Positions 34,078 through 42,152 of a DNA stretch of 59,955 nt are shown piece by piece. The notes beneath the pieces are model-generated. The model worked only from the letters and a program-made list of their open reading frames with translations. It ran no database searches and was not told where the DNA came from. Within the stretch, counting starts at the first letter, position 1; the number at the start of each line of letters is the position of its first letter. The position numbers were made by a program, and so were the translations under genes. The DNA is from Opitutaceae bacterium (GTDB lineage Bacteria; Verrucomicrobiota; Verrucomicrobiia; Opitutales; Opitutaceae), in assembly GCA_024711005.1 (NCBI GenBank), contig JANJTQ010000023.1:1-59955 (forward strand). The letters are read 5' to 3'.

Positions 34078-36273
34078 ATGAACAAGCGCGTGACCGGTTC
34101 GCTGAGCGAATACCTATTGCCAACGGCTCTCTGCATCGGTCTCGCCCTCGCGCTCAGCGCCACCTCGTGGCTGCATCGTCTGGAGACCATCACGCTCGAT
34201 AATCTCACTCAACTGCGCGCGCGATTTCAGGAGCCCACCGATCCGCGCCTGATCGTTGTGGGAATCGATGACGACAGCATCCGTCGGTTCGGCCGCTGGC
34301 CATGGGATCGCACCGTGCACGGGCAGTTCATGTATTCCGTGTCCTTCGGAAAACCCTCCGTCGTGGCCTGGGATATTCTGTTCGTCGATCCGTCGCCCGA
34401 TGGCAAAACCGACGTCAGCCTTCAAGCGGGCGCCGAGACCTTGAACGGTCGGGTCGTGTTCGGCGCGTACTCGACCGACGACGACCCGGAACAACCACCC
34501 GTGATCCCCAAGTCCAATCAACCGTTGGTGTCGATCGAGGGTGATGCGTCCCGGATACCAACATCGCCGTTCGCGTTGCGCCCCGTTCCTCTGCTGCAGG
34601 AAGTCGGCCTCACCGCCTTCTGCAACGCACCGCCCGGCCCCGACGGCGTGCGCCGCCATGTCCCGCTGTTGCAACGCATCGGTGACCAAGTCTTCCCCAG
34701 CCTCTCGCTGCAAACGTTGATGCAACATGCCAACATCCCGCCGGAAAAGGTGCGGATCGTTCTGGGCGACGCCATCTACCTGGACGGCGAATCCTTCCGC
34801 CGCCGGATTCCGATCGATGAGGGCGGACACTACTTCGTCAATTACCGCTTCGGAAACAAACGCGCCAACGACATTGGCTTCGCCGCGCTCACCATCCCCT
34901 ACACCGAACACTATCTGCTCGAAACCCCGCGACCGGAGCTGCCCTCGGTCGAGAACAAGATTCTCCTCGTCGGTCAGTTCTCCACCGCGCTGAGCGACAA
35001 CGGCCTCACCCCCTTCGGCTCCGAGACGCCGCTGGTGCTCGTTCACGCCAACATCATCGACAACGTCCTTCGTGAGGACTTCGCGCGCCGCGGGCCGTGG
35101 TGGCCGGTGCTGCTCGGCGTGCTGGTGCTGGGCTCGGTCGGCTTGGTGTTCTTCCCCAAACGCGCCCTCTTCCATCAGGCACTCTTCGCTTTGGGTGTAC
35201 CGGCGGTTTATCTCGGACTCGCCTCGGTGCTATGGATCCGGTGGAGCCTCTGGATGCCGTTGCTCTGGCCGGTGCTCGGCTTCGGTGGTTTGCAGCTCTT
35301 CATGATCGTGCGCCAACTCGTGCGCGAGCAACGCGCGAAGATGCACATCAAGGGAATGTTCGGTACGTATCTCTCCCCGGAACTCGTTAATCGCATGATC
35401 GAATCCGGCGAGTCTCCGCAACTCGGCGGACACGAGGAAATCATCACGGCCTTTTTCTCCGATGTGCAGGCGTTCTCCACGTTTTCCGAAGTACTCCCGC
35501 CCGACCGGCTCGTGGAGTTGATGAACGAATACCTCACGATCTGCACCGACATCGTGCACGAGGAGGGCGGCACGCTCGACAAATACGTCGGCGACGCCGT
35601 GGTCGCGATCTTCGGCGCTCCGCTTCCCCTGCCCGACCATGCCTTGCGCGCCTGCATCGCGAGCCAGCGCATCCAGCTCAAGCTCGCCGAACTTCGGGAG
35701 AAATGGGCCCGGGACGGCATCTGGCCGAAGGTCGTTTACGAGATGCAGACCCGCATCGGGATCAACAGCGGTCCGGCCATCGTCGGCAACATGGGCAGCC
35801 GCACCCGTTTCAACTACACGATGATGGGCGACAACGTTAACCTCGGCGCCCGCATGGAGTCCGGCGCGAAGACGTGGGGCGTTTACTCGATGTGCACCGA
35901 GGCCACCCGCGAGGCTTGCGAACGCGCTGGTGGCGATCGTCTGGTTTTCCGCCCGCTCGGTCGCATCATCGTCAAGGGCCGCAGCTCCGCCGTCCCGATT
36001 TTCGAGATCCTCGGGCTTAAGGAAAACGTCACCGAAAAAACCCGCGAGTGCCTGCGTCTCTTCGAGCAGGGACTCGCCCGCCACTATGCGCGGGACTGGG
36101 AGGGCGCGCTCGCGTTCTTCACGCAGAGCCGGGAGCTGGAACCCAACCAACCGGGCGTCACCCCGGGCGTGCTTGGCAACCCGTCGCTTGCCTACATCGA
36201 AATCATCGGCCGCTACCAAGTCGCCCCGCCCCCCGCCAACTGGGAAGGCGAATACGTGATGTCCGTCAAATAG
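34078..36273 (+). CDS. CHASE2-domain adenylate/guanylate cyclase
   Basis: 731 residues. Signal anchor (about 14-32), extracytoplasmic CHASE2 sensor (about 40-320; DPRLIVVGIDDDSIRRFGRWPW, VAWDILFVDPS), three membrane helices (about 335-405), then a class III cyclase domain (about 440-625). Metal-binding aspartates are Asp462 (FFSDVQAFS) and Asp506 (KYVGDAVVAIFGAP); GINSGPAIVGNMGS, MGDNVNLGARMES and a late Lys (RIIVKGRSS) complete the site. The lysine in GTLDKYVGD favours ATP, so cAMP is the likely product. A 100-residue helical tail follows (TPR-like, LFEQGLARHYARDWEGALAFFTQSRELEPNQPG). It ends 13 nt from the convergent fliR stop. Confidence 0.92.
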   Translation: MNKRVTGSLSEYLLPTALCIGLALALSATSWLHRLETITLDNLTQLRARFQEPTDPRLIVVGIDDDSIRRFGRWPWDRTVHGQFMYSVSFGKPSVVAWDILFVDPSPDGKTDVSLQAGAETLNGRVVFGAYSTDDDPEQPPVIPKSNQPLVSIEGDASRIPTSPFALRPVPLLQEVGLTAFCNAPPGPDGVRRHVPLLQRIGDQVFPSLSLQTLMQHANIPPEKVRIVLGDAIYLDGESFRRRIPIDEGGHYFVNYRFGNKRANDIGFAALTIPYTEHYLLETPRPELPSVENKILLVGQFSTALSDNGLTPFGSETPLVLVHANIIDNVLREDFARRGPWWPVLLGVLVLGSVGLVFFPKRALFHQALFALGVPAVYLGLASVLWIRWSLWMPLLWPVLGFGGLQLFMIVRQLVREQRAKMHIKGMFGTYLSPELVNRMIESGESPQLGGHEEIITAFFSDVQAFSTFSEVLPPDRLVELMNEYLTICTDIVHEEGGTLDKYVGDAVVAIFGAPLPLPDHALRACIASQRIQLKLAELREKWARDGIWPKVVYEMQTRIGINSGPAIVGNMGSRTRFNYTMMGDNVNLGARMESGAKTWGVYSMCTEATREACERAGGDRLVFRPLGRIIVKGRSSAVPIFEILGLKENVTEKTRECLRLFEQGLARHYARDWEGALAFFTQSRELEPNQPGVTPGVLGNPSLAYIEIIGRYQVAPPPANWEGEYVMSVK

Positions 36274-36286
36274 TCCGCATCGCGGT

Positions 36287-37048
36287 TCACGCGCCGGCGG
36301 GAGGCAGGAGTTCCAGCAGGCGAAGCGGAAGTGCGTAGAACTCGGGCCAGAGATAACGCGCGAGAAGTCCTCCCGCCCCGGCGAGCAAGGCAAAACCGGT
36401 CAGCGATCTCAGCGAATAGCTGATAATAAACACCTGCATGCGCGGCACGGCCCGTCCGAGCACGGCGAAGGCGAGCGTCACCAAAAAGTTCAATGCAATG
36501 AACGGCGCGGCGATACGCACCCCCAACTCCAACACCCGCGCCGTTCCCGCCACCAATAGCGTAGGCGTGTCCGCGCCGAAGGCCGCAGCACCGGCCGGAG
36601 CGAAATCGAAACTGCGGGCAAACGCCGCCAGCGCCCCGAGGTGCCCGCCGGCGATGAAAAACAACACGCCGGCAAGCGTGACGAGCAGCGTGGCGACCGG
36701 CTCCTGTCCGGGTTGAGGCGCGTCGATGCCGGGAATCGCGGTCAGACCGATTTCGCTGGAGATCACCCGTCCGCCCATTTCCACCGCGGCGAAGACCAGT
36801 CGTCCCATCCAACCCATGACGAGACCCAGCACGACTTCGGCGCCGGCCGCGTACACCAGACCGCCGGCGTTCGGCGGCGGAGTCTGCACGTGCGGCACCA
36901 GCGTGTAGAGCAACGTCGCCAGGCAGGTGGCGATGGCGGCCCGCAGCATCACCGGCAACGGTCGGCCGGCCAGCGTGGGAAACAATAAGATGAGTCCCAA
37001 CGCCCGCAGGAAGACCATCAGCCATGCAAAGAGCAGGTCGAGCGACAT
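36287..37048 (-). CDS. fliR: Flagellar export gate protein FliR
   Basis: 253 residues, about six to eight hydrophobic segments. FliR forms the core of the flagellar type III export gate with FliP and FliQ. The family pattern RALGLILLFPTLAGRPLPVMLRAAIA, EVVLGLVMGWMGRLVFAAVEMGGRVISSEIGL and NFLVTLAFAVLGRAVPRMQVFIISYSLRS is complete. Last gene of the cluster; flhB, which usually follows fliR, is absent because a convergent cyclase gene ends here. Confidence 0.95.
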   Translation of the reverse strand: MSLDLLFAWLMVFLRALGLILLFPTLAGRPLPVMLRAAIATCLATLLYTLVPHVQTPPPNAGGLVYAAGAEVVLGLVMGWMGRLVFAAVEMGGRVISSEIGLTAIPGIDAPQPGQEPVATLLVTLAGVLFFIAGGHLGALAAFARSFDFAPAGAAAFGADTPTLLVAGTARVLELGVRIAAPFIALNFLVTLAFAVLGRAVPRMQVFIISYSLRSLTGFALLAGAGGLLARYLWPEFYALPLRLLELLPPAGA

Positions 37049-37061
37049 GGCGGCGCACCCT

Positions 37062-37331
37062 TCACTGCCCCAACCCGCTGATCCGGGAGATCATCTCGGT
37101 CGTGAATTCGGAGAGCGTACGCAGGAGCCAGGGCGCCATCAGCAGCAACAGCCCCGCCACCGCGATCAACTTGGGAGCGAAAGTGAGCGTCTGTTCCTGA
37201 ATGCTCGTGACCGATTGAATGATGCTCGTCGCCAAACCCACGAGCAGCGTGACCGCAAGAAACGGCGCAACCATGTAGAGCGCGAACATCACCACGGTCT
37301 TAAAGATATCGACGGCCATTTCCGGGTTCAT
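37062..37331 (-). CDS. fliQ: Flagellar export gate protein FliQ
   Basis: 89 residues, normal length. Two membrane helices (about 12-40 and 52-75). The conserved segment VGLATSIIQSVTSIQEQTLTFAPK is diagnostic for FliQ/SctS. It lies between fliP and fliR, 13 nt before fliR, as in most flagellar loci. Confidence 0.95.
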   Translation of the reverse strand: MNPEMAVDIFKTVVMFALYMVAPFLAVTLLVGLATSIIQSVTSIQEQTLTFAPKLIAVAGLLLLMAPWLLRTLSEFTTEMISRISGLGQ

Positions 37332-37385
37332 GGTGGAGCGGGTTGGAGGACGAGAAACATCGTCCGGTGGTCGGGTGTCCGGCGG

Positions 37386-38279
37386 TTAAACGTGGAAGCT
37401 GTTGACGAGGCTCTTCACGACAAGGTGCCAGCCGTCGACCAGCACGAAGAGCAGGAGTTTGAAGGGCAGCGAAACGATCGAGGGCGGCATCATCATCATG
37501 CCGAGCGCCATCAACACCGACGACACCAGGAAATCGATCACCAGAAACGGCAGGAAGAGCAGGAAGCCCATTTGAAACGCCGTCTGGAGTTCGCTGATCA
37601 CAAACGCCGGCACGACCACCCGCAGGGGAAGATCGGCGATTTTCGTCGGCGGAAACCGGCCGAGTTCGAGGAAGAACTCCAGGTCGCGCGTGCGAGTCTG
37701 CTTGAGCATGAAGTCCTTGATCGGACCGGTCGCGTGGTCGAGCGCCTGCGTCGAGGTCATCTCCTTGTTCAGGTAGGGTTGCAGCGCCTCGGTGTTCACG
37801 CGGTTGAAGACCGGCCCCATCAGGAACATCGTCAGAAACAACGACAGCCCCACGACGATCTGGTTGGACGGAGCCGAGGGCACGCCGATGGCGGTGCGCA
37901 CAAAACCCAGCACGATGACGATGCGGGTGAAGCTGGTCATCAGGATCACCATCGAGGGGGCGAGCGTGAGCAGCGTCATCACCACGACAAGTTGGATCGC
38001 CACACTTACGTCGCCGGCGCCGGAGGCACCTTCGAGTCCGATATTGAGGCGCAACGGCGTGGAGGCCGCGGGTGGCGGCGCTTCGACGGCGGGGTCTTCG
38101 GAGGCTGGAGCTTCAAACGCGGGCGAAAGCTCAAACGAGGTTTGAGCCGACGTGTCCGTCGCGAGAAACAAGGATGCGATCAGAAGCAGGCATCCGTTGA
38201 AGATCCAGAAAAGAAGCCGGCCGGTCGATGATGGCGAAAACGGCATGAATCCCGTCCGTGCTACGTGGAGTCCGTTCAT
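37386..38279 (-). CDS. fliP: Flagellar export gate protein FliP
   Basis: 297 residues. Long N-terminus with a signal-like segment (about 20-46), then the FliP core: LTLAPSMVILMTSFTRIVIVLGFVR, TAIGVPSAPSNQIVVGLSLFLTMFLMGPVF and PAFVISELQTAFQMGFLLFLPFLVIDFLVSSVLMALGMMMMPP. FliP pentamers build most of the export pore. ATG 38279 overlaps the fliO stop (ATGA). About 50 residues between the signal segment and the first core helix are Pro/Ala/Glu-rich, as is often seen in bacterial FliP precursors. Confidence 0.95.
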   Translation of the reverse strand: MNGLHVARTGFMPFSPSSTGRLLFWIFNGCLLLIASLFLATDTSAQTSFELSPAFEAPASEDPAVEAPPPAASTPLRLNIGLEGASGAGDVSVAIQLVVVMTLLTLAPSMVILMTSFTRIVIVLGFVRTAIGVPSAPSNQIVVGLSLFLTMFLMGPVFNRVNTEALQPYLNKEMTSTQALDHATGPIKDFMLKQTRTRDLEFFLELGRFPPTKIADLPLRVVVPAFVISELQTAFQMGFLLFLPFLVIDFLVSSVLMALGMMMMPPSIVSLPFKLLLFVLVDGWHLVVKSLVNSFHV

Positions 38280-38758
38280 GGTTCGACGGCGGAATCGGCG
38301 CCGGTGTCGGAGTCTTCGAGCGGGGTAATCAATTGTATCCGTCCAGGGGTGACACCGAGCAGGAAGCGCCGGCCCTCGCAGCCGGCCACGACCAGATACT
38401 GCCGATTACCAAGCGACTTCGTCTCTTCGACCACGATCATGCGTTCGTTCCGCACCACGCGCGACAGCGGAAGTCCGCGTCGGCGCAGGAGCAACCAACC
38501 GCCACCGAGGGCCAGCAAAAAGGCACCCGCCAGAAAAAGTTTCGATCCGCCGGAATCATCGCGGTCGACGGGTGACGTGTTGGGTCGATCCGCCGAACGG
38601 TGCGGATAAATCACCGTTTCCGCCGATCGGGCGTCCGAGGTGTTTTCGCCGTCGGCGGCATTCATCGGCTGCGTCGTCTCCAAAACGACGCAGCCGAATA
38701 CTACCACTATCAGCCGGCGTGTGACGCCGGGAATTGTTAGAGGCCTTTCGGAAAGCAC
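38276..38758 (-). CDS. fliO: Flagellar biosynthesis protein FliO
   Basis: 160 residues; helps FliP assemble. A signal-like segment RRLIVVVFGCVVLETT (about 14-30), a linker, one membrane helix (about 73-90, FLAGAFLLALGGGWLLLRRR) and the small cytoplasmic FliO domain (MIVVEETKSLGNRQYLVVAGCEGRRFLLGVTPGRIQLI). The start used is GTG 38758, lying in a small AGAGG...CCTCT hairpin; ATG 38665 is possible but would remove the signal segment. Identified by the typical FliO end and by its place directly before fliP. Confidence 0.85.
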   Translation of the reverse strand: MLSERPLTIPGVTRRLIVVVFGCVVLETTQPMNAADGENTSDARSAETVIYPHRSADRPNTSPVDRDDSGGSKLFLAGAFLLALGGGWLLLRRRGLPLSRVVRNERMIVVEETKSLGNRQYLVVAGCEGRRFLLGVTPGRIQLITPLEDSDTGADSAVEP

Positions 38759-38769
38759 CTCTGCCGTTG

Positions 38770-38786
38770 AGCGAGGCGCATGCCAG
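38770..38786 (-). promoter_or_regulatory. Sigma-54-like promoter before fliO
   Basis: Read on the minus strand: CTGGCATGCGCCTCGCT. It has the GG-N10-GC spacing and 2 mismatches to YTGGCACGNNNNTTGCW. It lies in the only long gap (171 bp) of the fliM-fliR part. The predicted start of transcription would fall close to the GTG of fliO, leaving almost no leader, which weakens the call or argues for a downstream start. Confidence 0.4.
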
Positions 38787-38929
38787 CGAGAGATGCCTGT
38801 TTATTAGTCACTGCCCTATGAGGGCTTACGTTTTTTATTTTCACCATCACCTCGTCTCGTCGTCCTGCCGCCGGGATTGAAATGTTTATGCGGCAAGAAC
38901 TGCCGGGGATGCGTTTCTCCGACCTCCTG

Positions 38930-39199
38930 TCAGACGGCGGGGTTCGCGCCGATGAGCTGAGTGATCTTGATGCCGAAACTGTCTTCGACCACCACGACCT
39001 CACCGTAGGCGATCAGCTTGTCGTTCACATACAGGCCGACGGGGTCGCTCGCGTGTTGGTTGAGCTGGATGATCGAACCGGGGGCGAGCGCGAGCACTTC
39101 ACGCATCGGCAATTGGCAGGAGCCGAGTTGAACGGTGACCTTGACCTTTACGTCGAGCACAAGATCGAGCGTTGCGTTAGTGTCGGTGAGCGTGGGCAT
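38930..39199 (-). CDS. fliN: Flagellar motor switch protein FliN
   Basis: 89 residues, a minimal FliN made almost only of the SpoA domain: LVLDVKVKVTVQLGSCQLPMREVLALAPGSIIQLNQHASDPVGLYVNDKLIAYGEVVVVEDSFGIKIT. FliN forms the lower C-ring and binds FliH. The start lies inside the fliM end (23-nt overlap). Lacks the acidic N-terminal extension present in longer FliN/FliY proteins. Confidence 0.95.
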   Translation of the reverse strand: MPTLTDTNATLDLVLDVKVKVTVQLGSCQLPMREVLALAPGSIIQLNQHASDPVGLYVNDKLIAYGEVVVVEDSFGIKITQLIGANPAV

Positions 39200-40226
39200 G
39201 GATGGGGTCCTCGGATTTGATTTTTTCGGAAAGTTTCACGACCACACGGTTTCCATCGAGGCCAACGGTGCCGTTAAACTTCGGCGTGTCGGCCAGGCAG
39301 ACGCGGGTGCGATCGACAATATCGGCGGGTAACTCAAGCACGTCCCCGACTCTCAACCGGGTGAGTTCGCGCAGAGTGAATTCAAAGGCGTCCCACTCGG
39401 CGCGGGCCGGCAGGTTGATGTGCTCGTAAATCGCTTTCCACGCGGCGGGCGTATGTGCTTTGGCGGACGATGAATCGCCGGCTCGACGGGACTGGATCGC
39501 CTTCACCATCGGCTCGATCGTGTGGTACGGCACGCCGATCTGCAGGGACTCCGAACAATCGCCAAACTCGCACTCGATCGTGAGCGCGAGAACGATGGCG
39601 TCTTTCGGCGAGGTCTGGAGAAAGCGTCCGTTGTTTTCGTGGCCGATGATCTCCGGATGGAGTTCGCCTCCGTGGCGCCATTGCGCACACCACTCCTCCA
39701 GAACGATGCGAAGGATGTCTTCCAGCAGCGCGATTTCGATCTCGGTGAGATGCCGGTCAACCTTCACCGAATGGCCGCGCCCGCCGAGCACGCGATCGAC
39801 CAGCGTGAGCGCGAGACGCGGGTTGATGTCGAGGATGCCCACGCCGTTGAGCGGCTCGGCCTTGAAGAGACATAGATGCGAAGGATTCGGCAGACCCCCG
39901 GTGAACTTCGCGTAGGTGAGCGTCGTGAGCCCCGCCATCTTCAACGAACATTCCATGCGCAAAAACAGCGCGAGCCGCGCCGAGAGGTAGCGCGCAAAGT
40001 CCTCATGCAACACGCGGAGTCGCCGCAGGTCGGCCTCGGTGAGAAAGACCGGATTGCGGAAATCGTAAGGCTCGATCTTGGGCTCGACCACACCGTCATG
40101 GCGGCGTCCATCGGCGCGATAAATTCGCGGACTCTCCGGCGGCTCGATCGCGTGGGACACCAGATTGTCGATCTCACCTTGATCCAGCAGCGGATCCGAA
40201 GGGGGGCTATTGTCGGCGTCGGCCAT
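39177..40226 (-). CDS. fliM: Flagellar motor switch protein FliM
   Basis: 349 residues. N-terminal LLDQGEIDNLVSHA (about 13-26) is the CheY-P binding helix, so switching by chemotaxis is expected. The central CheC-like domain (about 50-240) is followed by a C-terminal SpoA domain (about 270-340; EFTLRELTRLRVGDVLELPADIVDRTRVCLADTPKFNGTVGLDGNRVVVKL). The last residues are His-rich (HAHAHRH). Placed between fliL and fliN as usual. Confidence 0.95.
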   Translation of the reverse strand: MADADNSPPSDPLLDQGEIDNLVSHAIEPPESPRIYRADGRRHDGVVEPKIEPYDFRNPVFLTEADLRRLRVLHEDFARYLSARLALFLRMECSLKMAGLTTLTYAKFTGGLPNPSHLCLFKAEPLNGVGILDINPRLALTLVDRVLGGRGHSVKVDRHLTEIEIALLEDILRIVLEEWCAQWRHGGELHPEIIGHENNGRFLQTSPKDAIVLALTIECEFGDCSESLQIGVPYHTIEPMVKAIQSRRAGDSSSAKAHTPAAWKAIYEHINLPARAEWDAFEFTLRELTRLRVGDVLELPADIVDRTRVCLADTPKFNGTVGLDGNRVVVKLSEKIKSEDPIHAHAHRH

Positions 40227-40235
40227 GGTCGGTGG

Positions 40236-40802
40236 TCACTGCACCACGAAGTCCGAGAAAAAAACCTGCTCGGCGACCTTGCGACCCAGCGCCTGATTGT
40301 AGGACTGGACCAGCTTTTCGCGAATGAGGTTTTTCGCGCCGGCCTCTTCGAGGTCGGAGAGTGAAAGCGAGGAAAGTACGTTGAGCGTGACGTCGACAAG
40401 AACGGGGCGGTTGCTCTCGAAGGTCTGAATCAGGGCGGCGTCGCCTCCCGTGACCAGGAACGTGGTCTTGAGATAACGGGTGCCCATCGTGCCGGCGAGG
40501 TTCACGACAATGTTCTCGAACTTGTATCCATGGTTCAACGACGCGCTGTCCGGCGCCGAACGGCCGCGCCCGGCGGCGGTCTCCGCAGGGGCCGGATGGG
40601 ACCCGGGGGCGACCGCGGCCAGGGAACCGAGCTCCGCTTTGAGGCGGGGAATCAGGAAAAACTCGCAGACCGCCCAAGTGGCGGCGGGCGCGGCGAGGAT
40701 GGCGAGCAGCGCGGGCATGAAGGACGCGGCGAGGCCTTTCCGCGCGGAGGACGGGGTCTCGGCCGGAGCGGCCTCGGGAGGTTTGGACGACGGGGTGGCC
40801 AT
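40236..40802 (-). CDS. fliL: Flagellar stator-associated protein FliL
   Basis: 188 residues. One membrane helix (about 30-50) after a Pro/Ala-rich cytoplasmic start, then a periplasmic FliL domain: YKFENIVVNLAGTMGTRYLKTTFLVTGGD and FESNRPVLVDVTLNVLSSLSLSDLEEAGAKNLIREKLVQSYNQAL with the C-terminal V.F.DFVVQ. FliL rings surround the stators and raise torque. It begins 6 nt after flgE and ends 9 nt before fliM. Confidence 0.9.
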   Translation of the reverse strand: MATPSSKPPEAAPAETPSSARKGLAASFMPALLAILAAPAATWAVCEFFLIPRLKAELGSLAAVAPGSHPAPAETAAGRGRSAPDSASLNHGYKFENIVVNLAGTMGTRYLKTTFLVTGGDAALIQTFESNRPVLVDVTLNVLSSLSLSDLEEAGAKNLIREKLVQSYNQALGRKVAEQVFFSDFVVQ

Positions 40803-40808
40803 GACGGA

Positions 40809-41684
40809 TTACTGGCGCTTCAGGTTGACGATGTCTTCGAGCACGGCGTCGGACACGGTCACCAGACGGGCACTGGCCTGGAAGGAACGTTGAATGGTGA
40901 TCATGTTGGCGAACTGTTCGGTGAGATCGACGTTGGACAGCTCAAGGGTGCCGGACTCGATGGTTCCGAGGCCGTTTTCACCCGCACCGTTGTTGGCCGC
41001 GGAGAGCGCGGTGCCGCCGACCGCGCCGGCGGCGTCAAAGCCCGTATAGAGATTATTTCCGACCTTCTGCAGGGCGCTCGGGTCGGTGTAATTTTGCAGC
41101 AGCAGGCGATTGCTGGTGATCGAGGAACCGTCGGAATAGAACTCCACGACGTTACCGAGGCGGTCGACCGAGAAGGATTGAAATTGGGTTCCCGCGGGAG
41201 GTGTCTGATTGAGACGGATATCGCCGACGGCGGAAGGACCCGATGCGGCCGTGCCACCGGTGAGACCCTGCACACGATAACCCTCCGAGGTGACGAGGTA
41301 GCCCTGGTCGTCGAAGCGGAAATTGCCGGCGCGGCTGGCGTATTCCTGGCCGTCCACCGAGTTGACGACGCGGAAGAATCCATTGCCGGAGATGCCGAGA
41401 TCGCTGGTCACTCCGGTGGTCGTAAGACCGCCCTGGCCGTAGTTGGCGGTGATGCCGGAGATGCGCACACCGGTGCCAACCTGGGTCGCCGACATGTTGG
41501 GCGTGCTGGCGCTGGAGGGCGCGGAGCCGTGCAAGGTATTGCTGAAGCTGTCGGAGTAACTCGTCTTCGAGCTCTTGTAGCCGATGGTGTTTACGTTGGC
41601 GATGTTGTTGCCGATGACTTCTAGTCCCTTGGTGAAACTGCGGAGGGCGCTGACGCCGGAGGTGAGGGTGCCGATGAGAGACAT
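40809..41684 (-). CDS. flgE: Flagellar hook protein FlgE (short form)
   Basis: 291 residues. N-terminal rod-hook motif GLEVIGNNIANVNTIGYKSSKTSYSDSFS and C-terminal LSNVDLTEQFANMITIQRSFQASARLVTVSDAVLEDIVNLKR are the coiled D0 parts; DLGISGNGFFRVVNSVDGQEYASRAGNF begins the D1 domain. FlgE, FlgF and FlgG share these parts. The position right after flgD and the SYSDSFSNTL segment favour FlgE, but the length is nearer to FlgG than to a typical hook protein of about 400 residues, so a D2-type outer domain seems missing. Confidence 0.8.
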   Translation of the reverse strand: MSLIGTLTSGVSALRSFTKGLEVIGNNIANVNTIGYKSSKTSYSDSFSNTLHGSAPSSASTPNMSATQVGTGVRISGITANYGQGGLTTTGVTSDLGISGNGFFRVVNSVDGQEYASRAGNFRFDDQGYLVTSEGYRVQGLTGGTAASGPSAVGDIRLNQTPPAGTQFQSFSVDRLGNVVEFYSDGSSITSNRLLLQNYTDPSALQKVGNNLYTGFDAAGAVGGTALSAANNGAGENGLGTIESGTLELSNVDLTEQFANMITIQRSFQASARLVTVSDAVLEDIVNLKRQ

Positions 41685-41717
41685 GGTGATGCGGAGTTGG
41701 GTTGAGCGAGAGGAGGG

Positions 41718-42149
41718 TTAGGAAGCCGACTCGACCGGAGCCGGGGCGACCCGGACGAGCATATCGTAGAAGTAGGATTTGCCGTTGATGGATAGCGTCG
41801 GCCCCGAGGCGGTCTGCTCGACCGAGTCGACAATGCCCGTGATGGAGGCACCGCTTTCGTCCACCACGGTGGCCTGACGCCCGAGGAGCGTTCCGGCCGA
41901 GGCCAGTTGCGAATCGACGCGCATCGCCGTGAGGCTGTCGTTGAGCAAGGACATCTGCTGAAGGGAGCTGAACTGGGCCATCTGGGCGATCGACTGGGTA
42001 TCGTCCATGGGCTTCATGGGATCCTGTTGCTGCAACTGGACGGTCAGCAGTTTCAGGAAATCGTCCTGGCCAAGCTGCTTTTGCGCGACGCGGTTGGAGG
42101 TGTCGGCCGTGGCGGCGGCACTGAGCGAAACGGAGGAGGGAACTTGCAT
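41718..42149 (-). CDS. flgD: Hook-assembly scaffold FlgD
   Basis: 143 residues. The conserved N-terminal QLGQDDFLKLLTVQLQQQDPMKPMDDTQSIAQMAQFSSLQQM is unmistakable FlgD; the C-terminal half is a small beta domain (GRQATVVDESGASITGIVDSVEQTASGPTLSINGKSYF). Shorter than enteric FlgD (about 230), lacking the Fn3-like domain, as in many non-enteric bacteria. Begins 3 nt after fliK ends. Confidence 0.93.
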   Translation of the reverse strand: MQVPSSVSLSAAATADTSNRVAQKQLGQDDFLKLLTVQLQQQDPMKPMDDTQSIAQMAQFSSLQQMSLLNDSLTAMRVDSQLASAGTLLGRQATVVDESGASITGIVDSVEQTASGPTLSINGKSYFYDMLVRVAPAPVESAS

Positions 42150-42152
42150 GGC

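Noticed and set aside
38813-38840. GCCCT-ATG-AGGGC hairpin followed by a T-rich stretch on the plus strand
   Set aside because: Looks like a terminator, but no plus-strand gene leads into it and the T-run is interrupted by TACG.
38759-38929. c-di-GMP riboswitch in the fliN-fliO gap
   Set aside because: I looked for the conserved GEMM features on the minus strand and did not find them; only small hairpins and a sigma-54-like site are seen.
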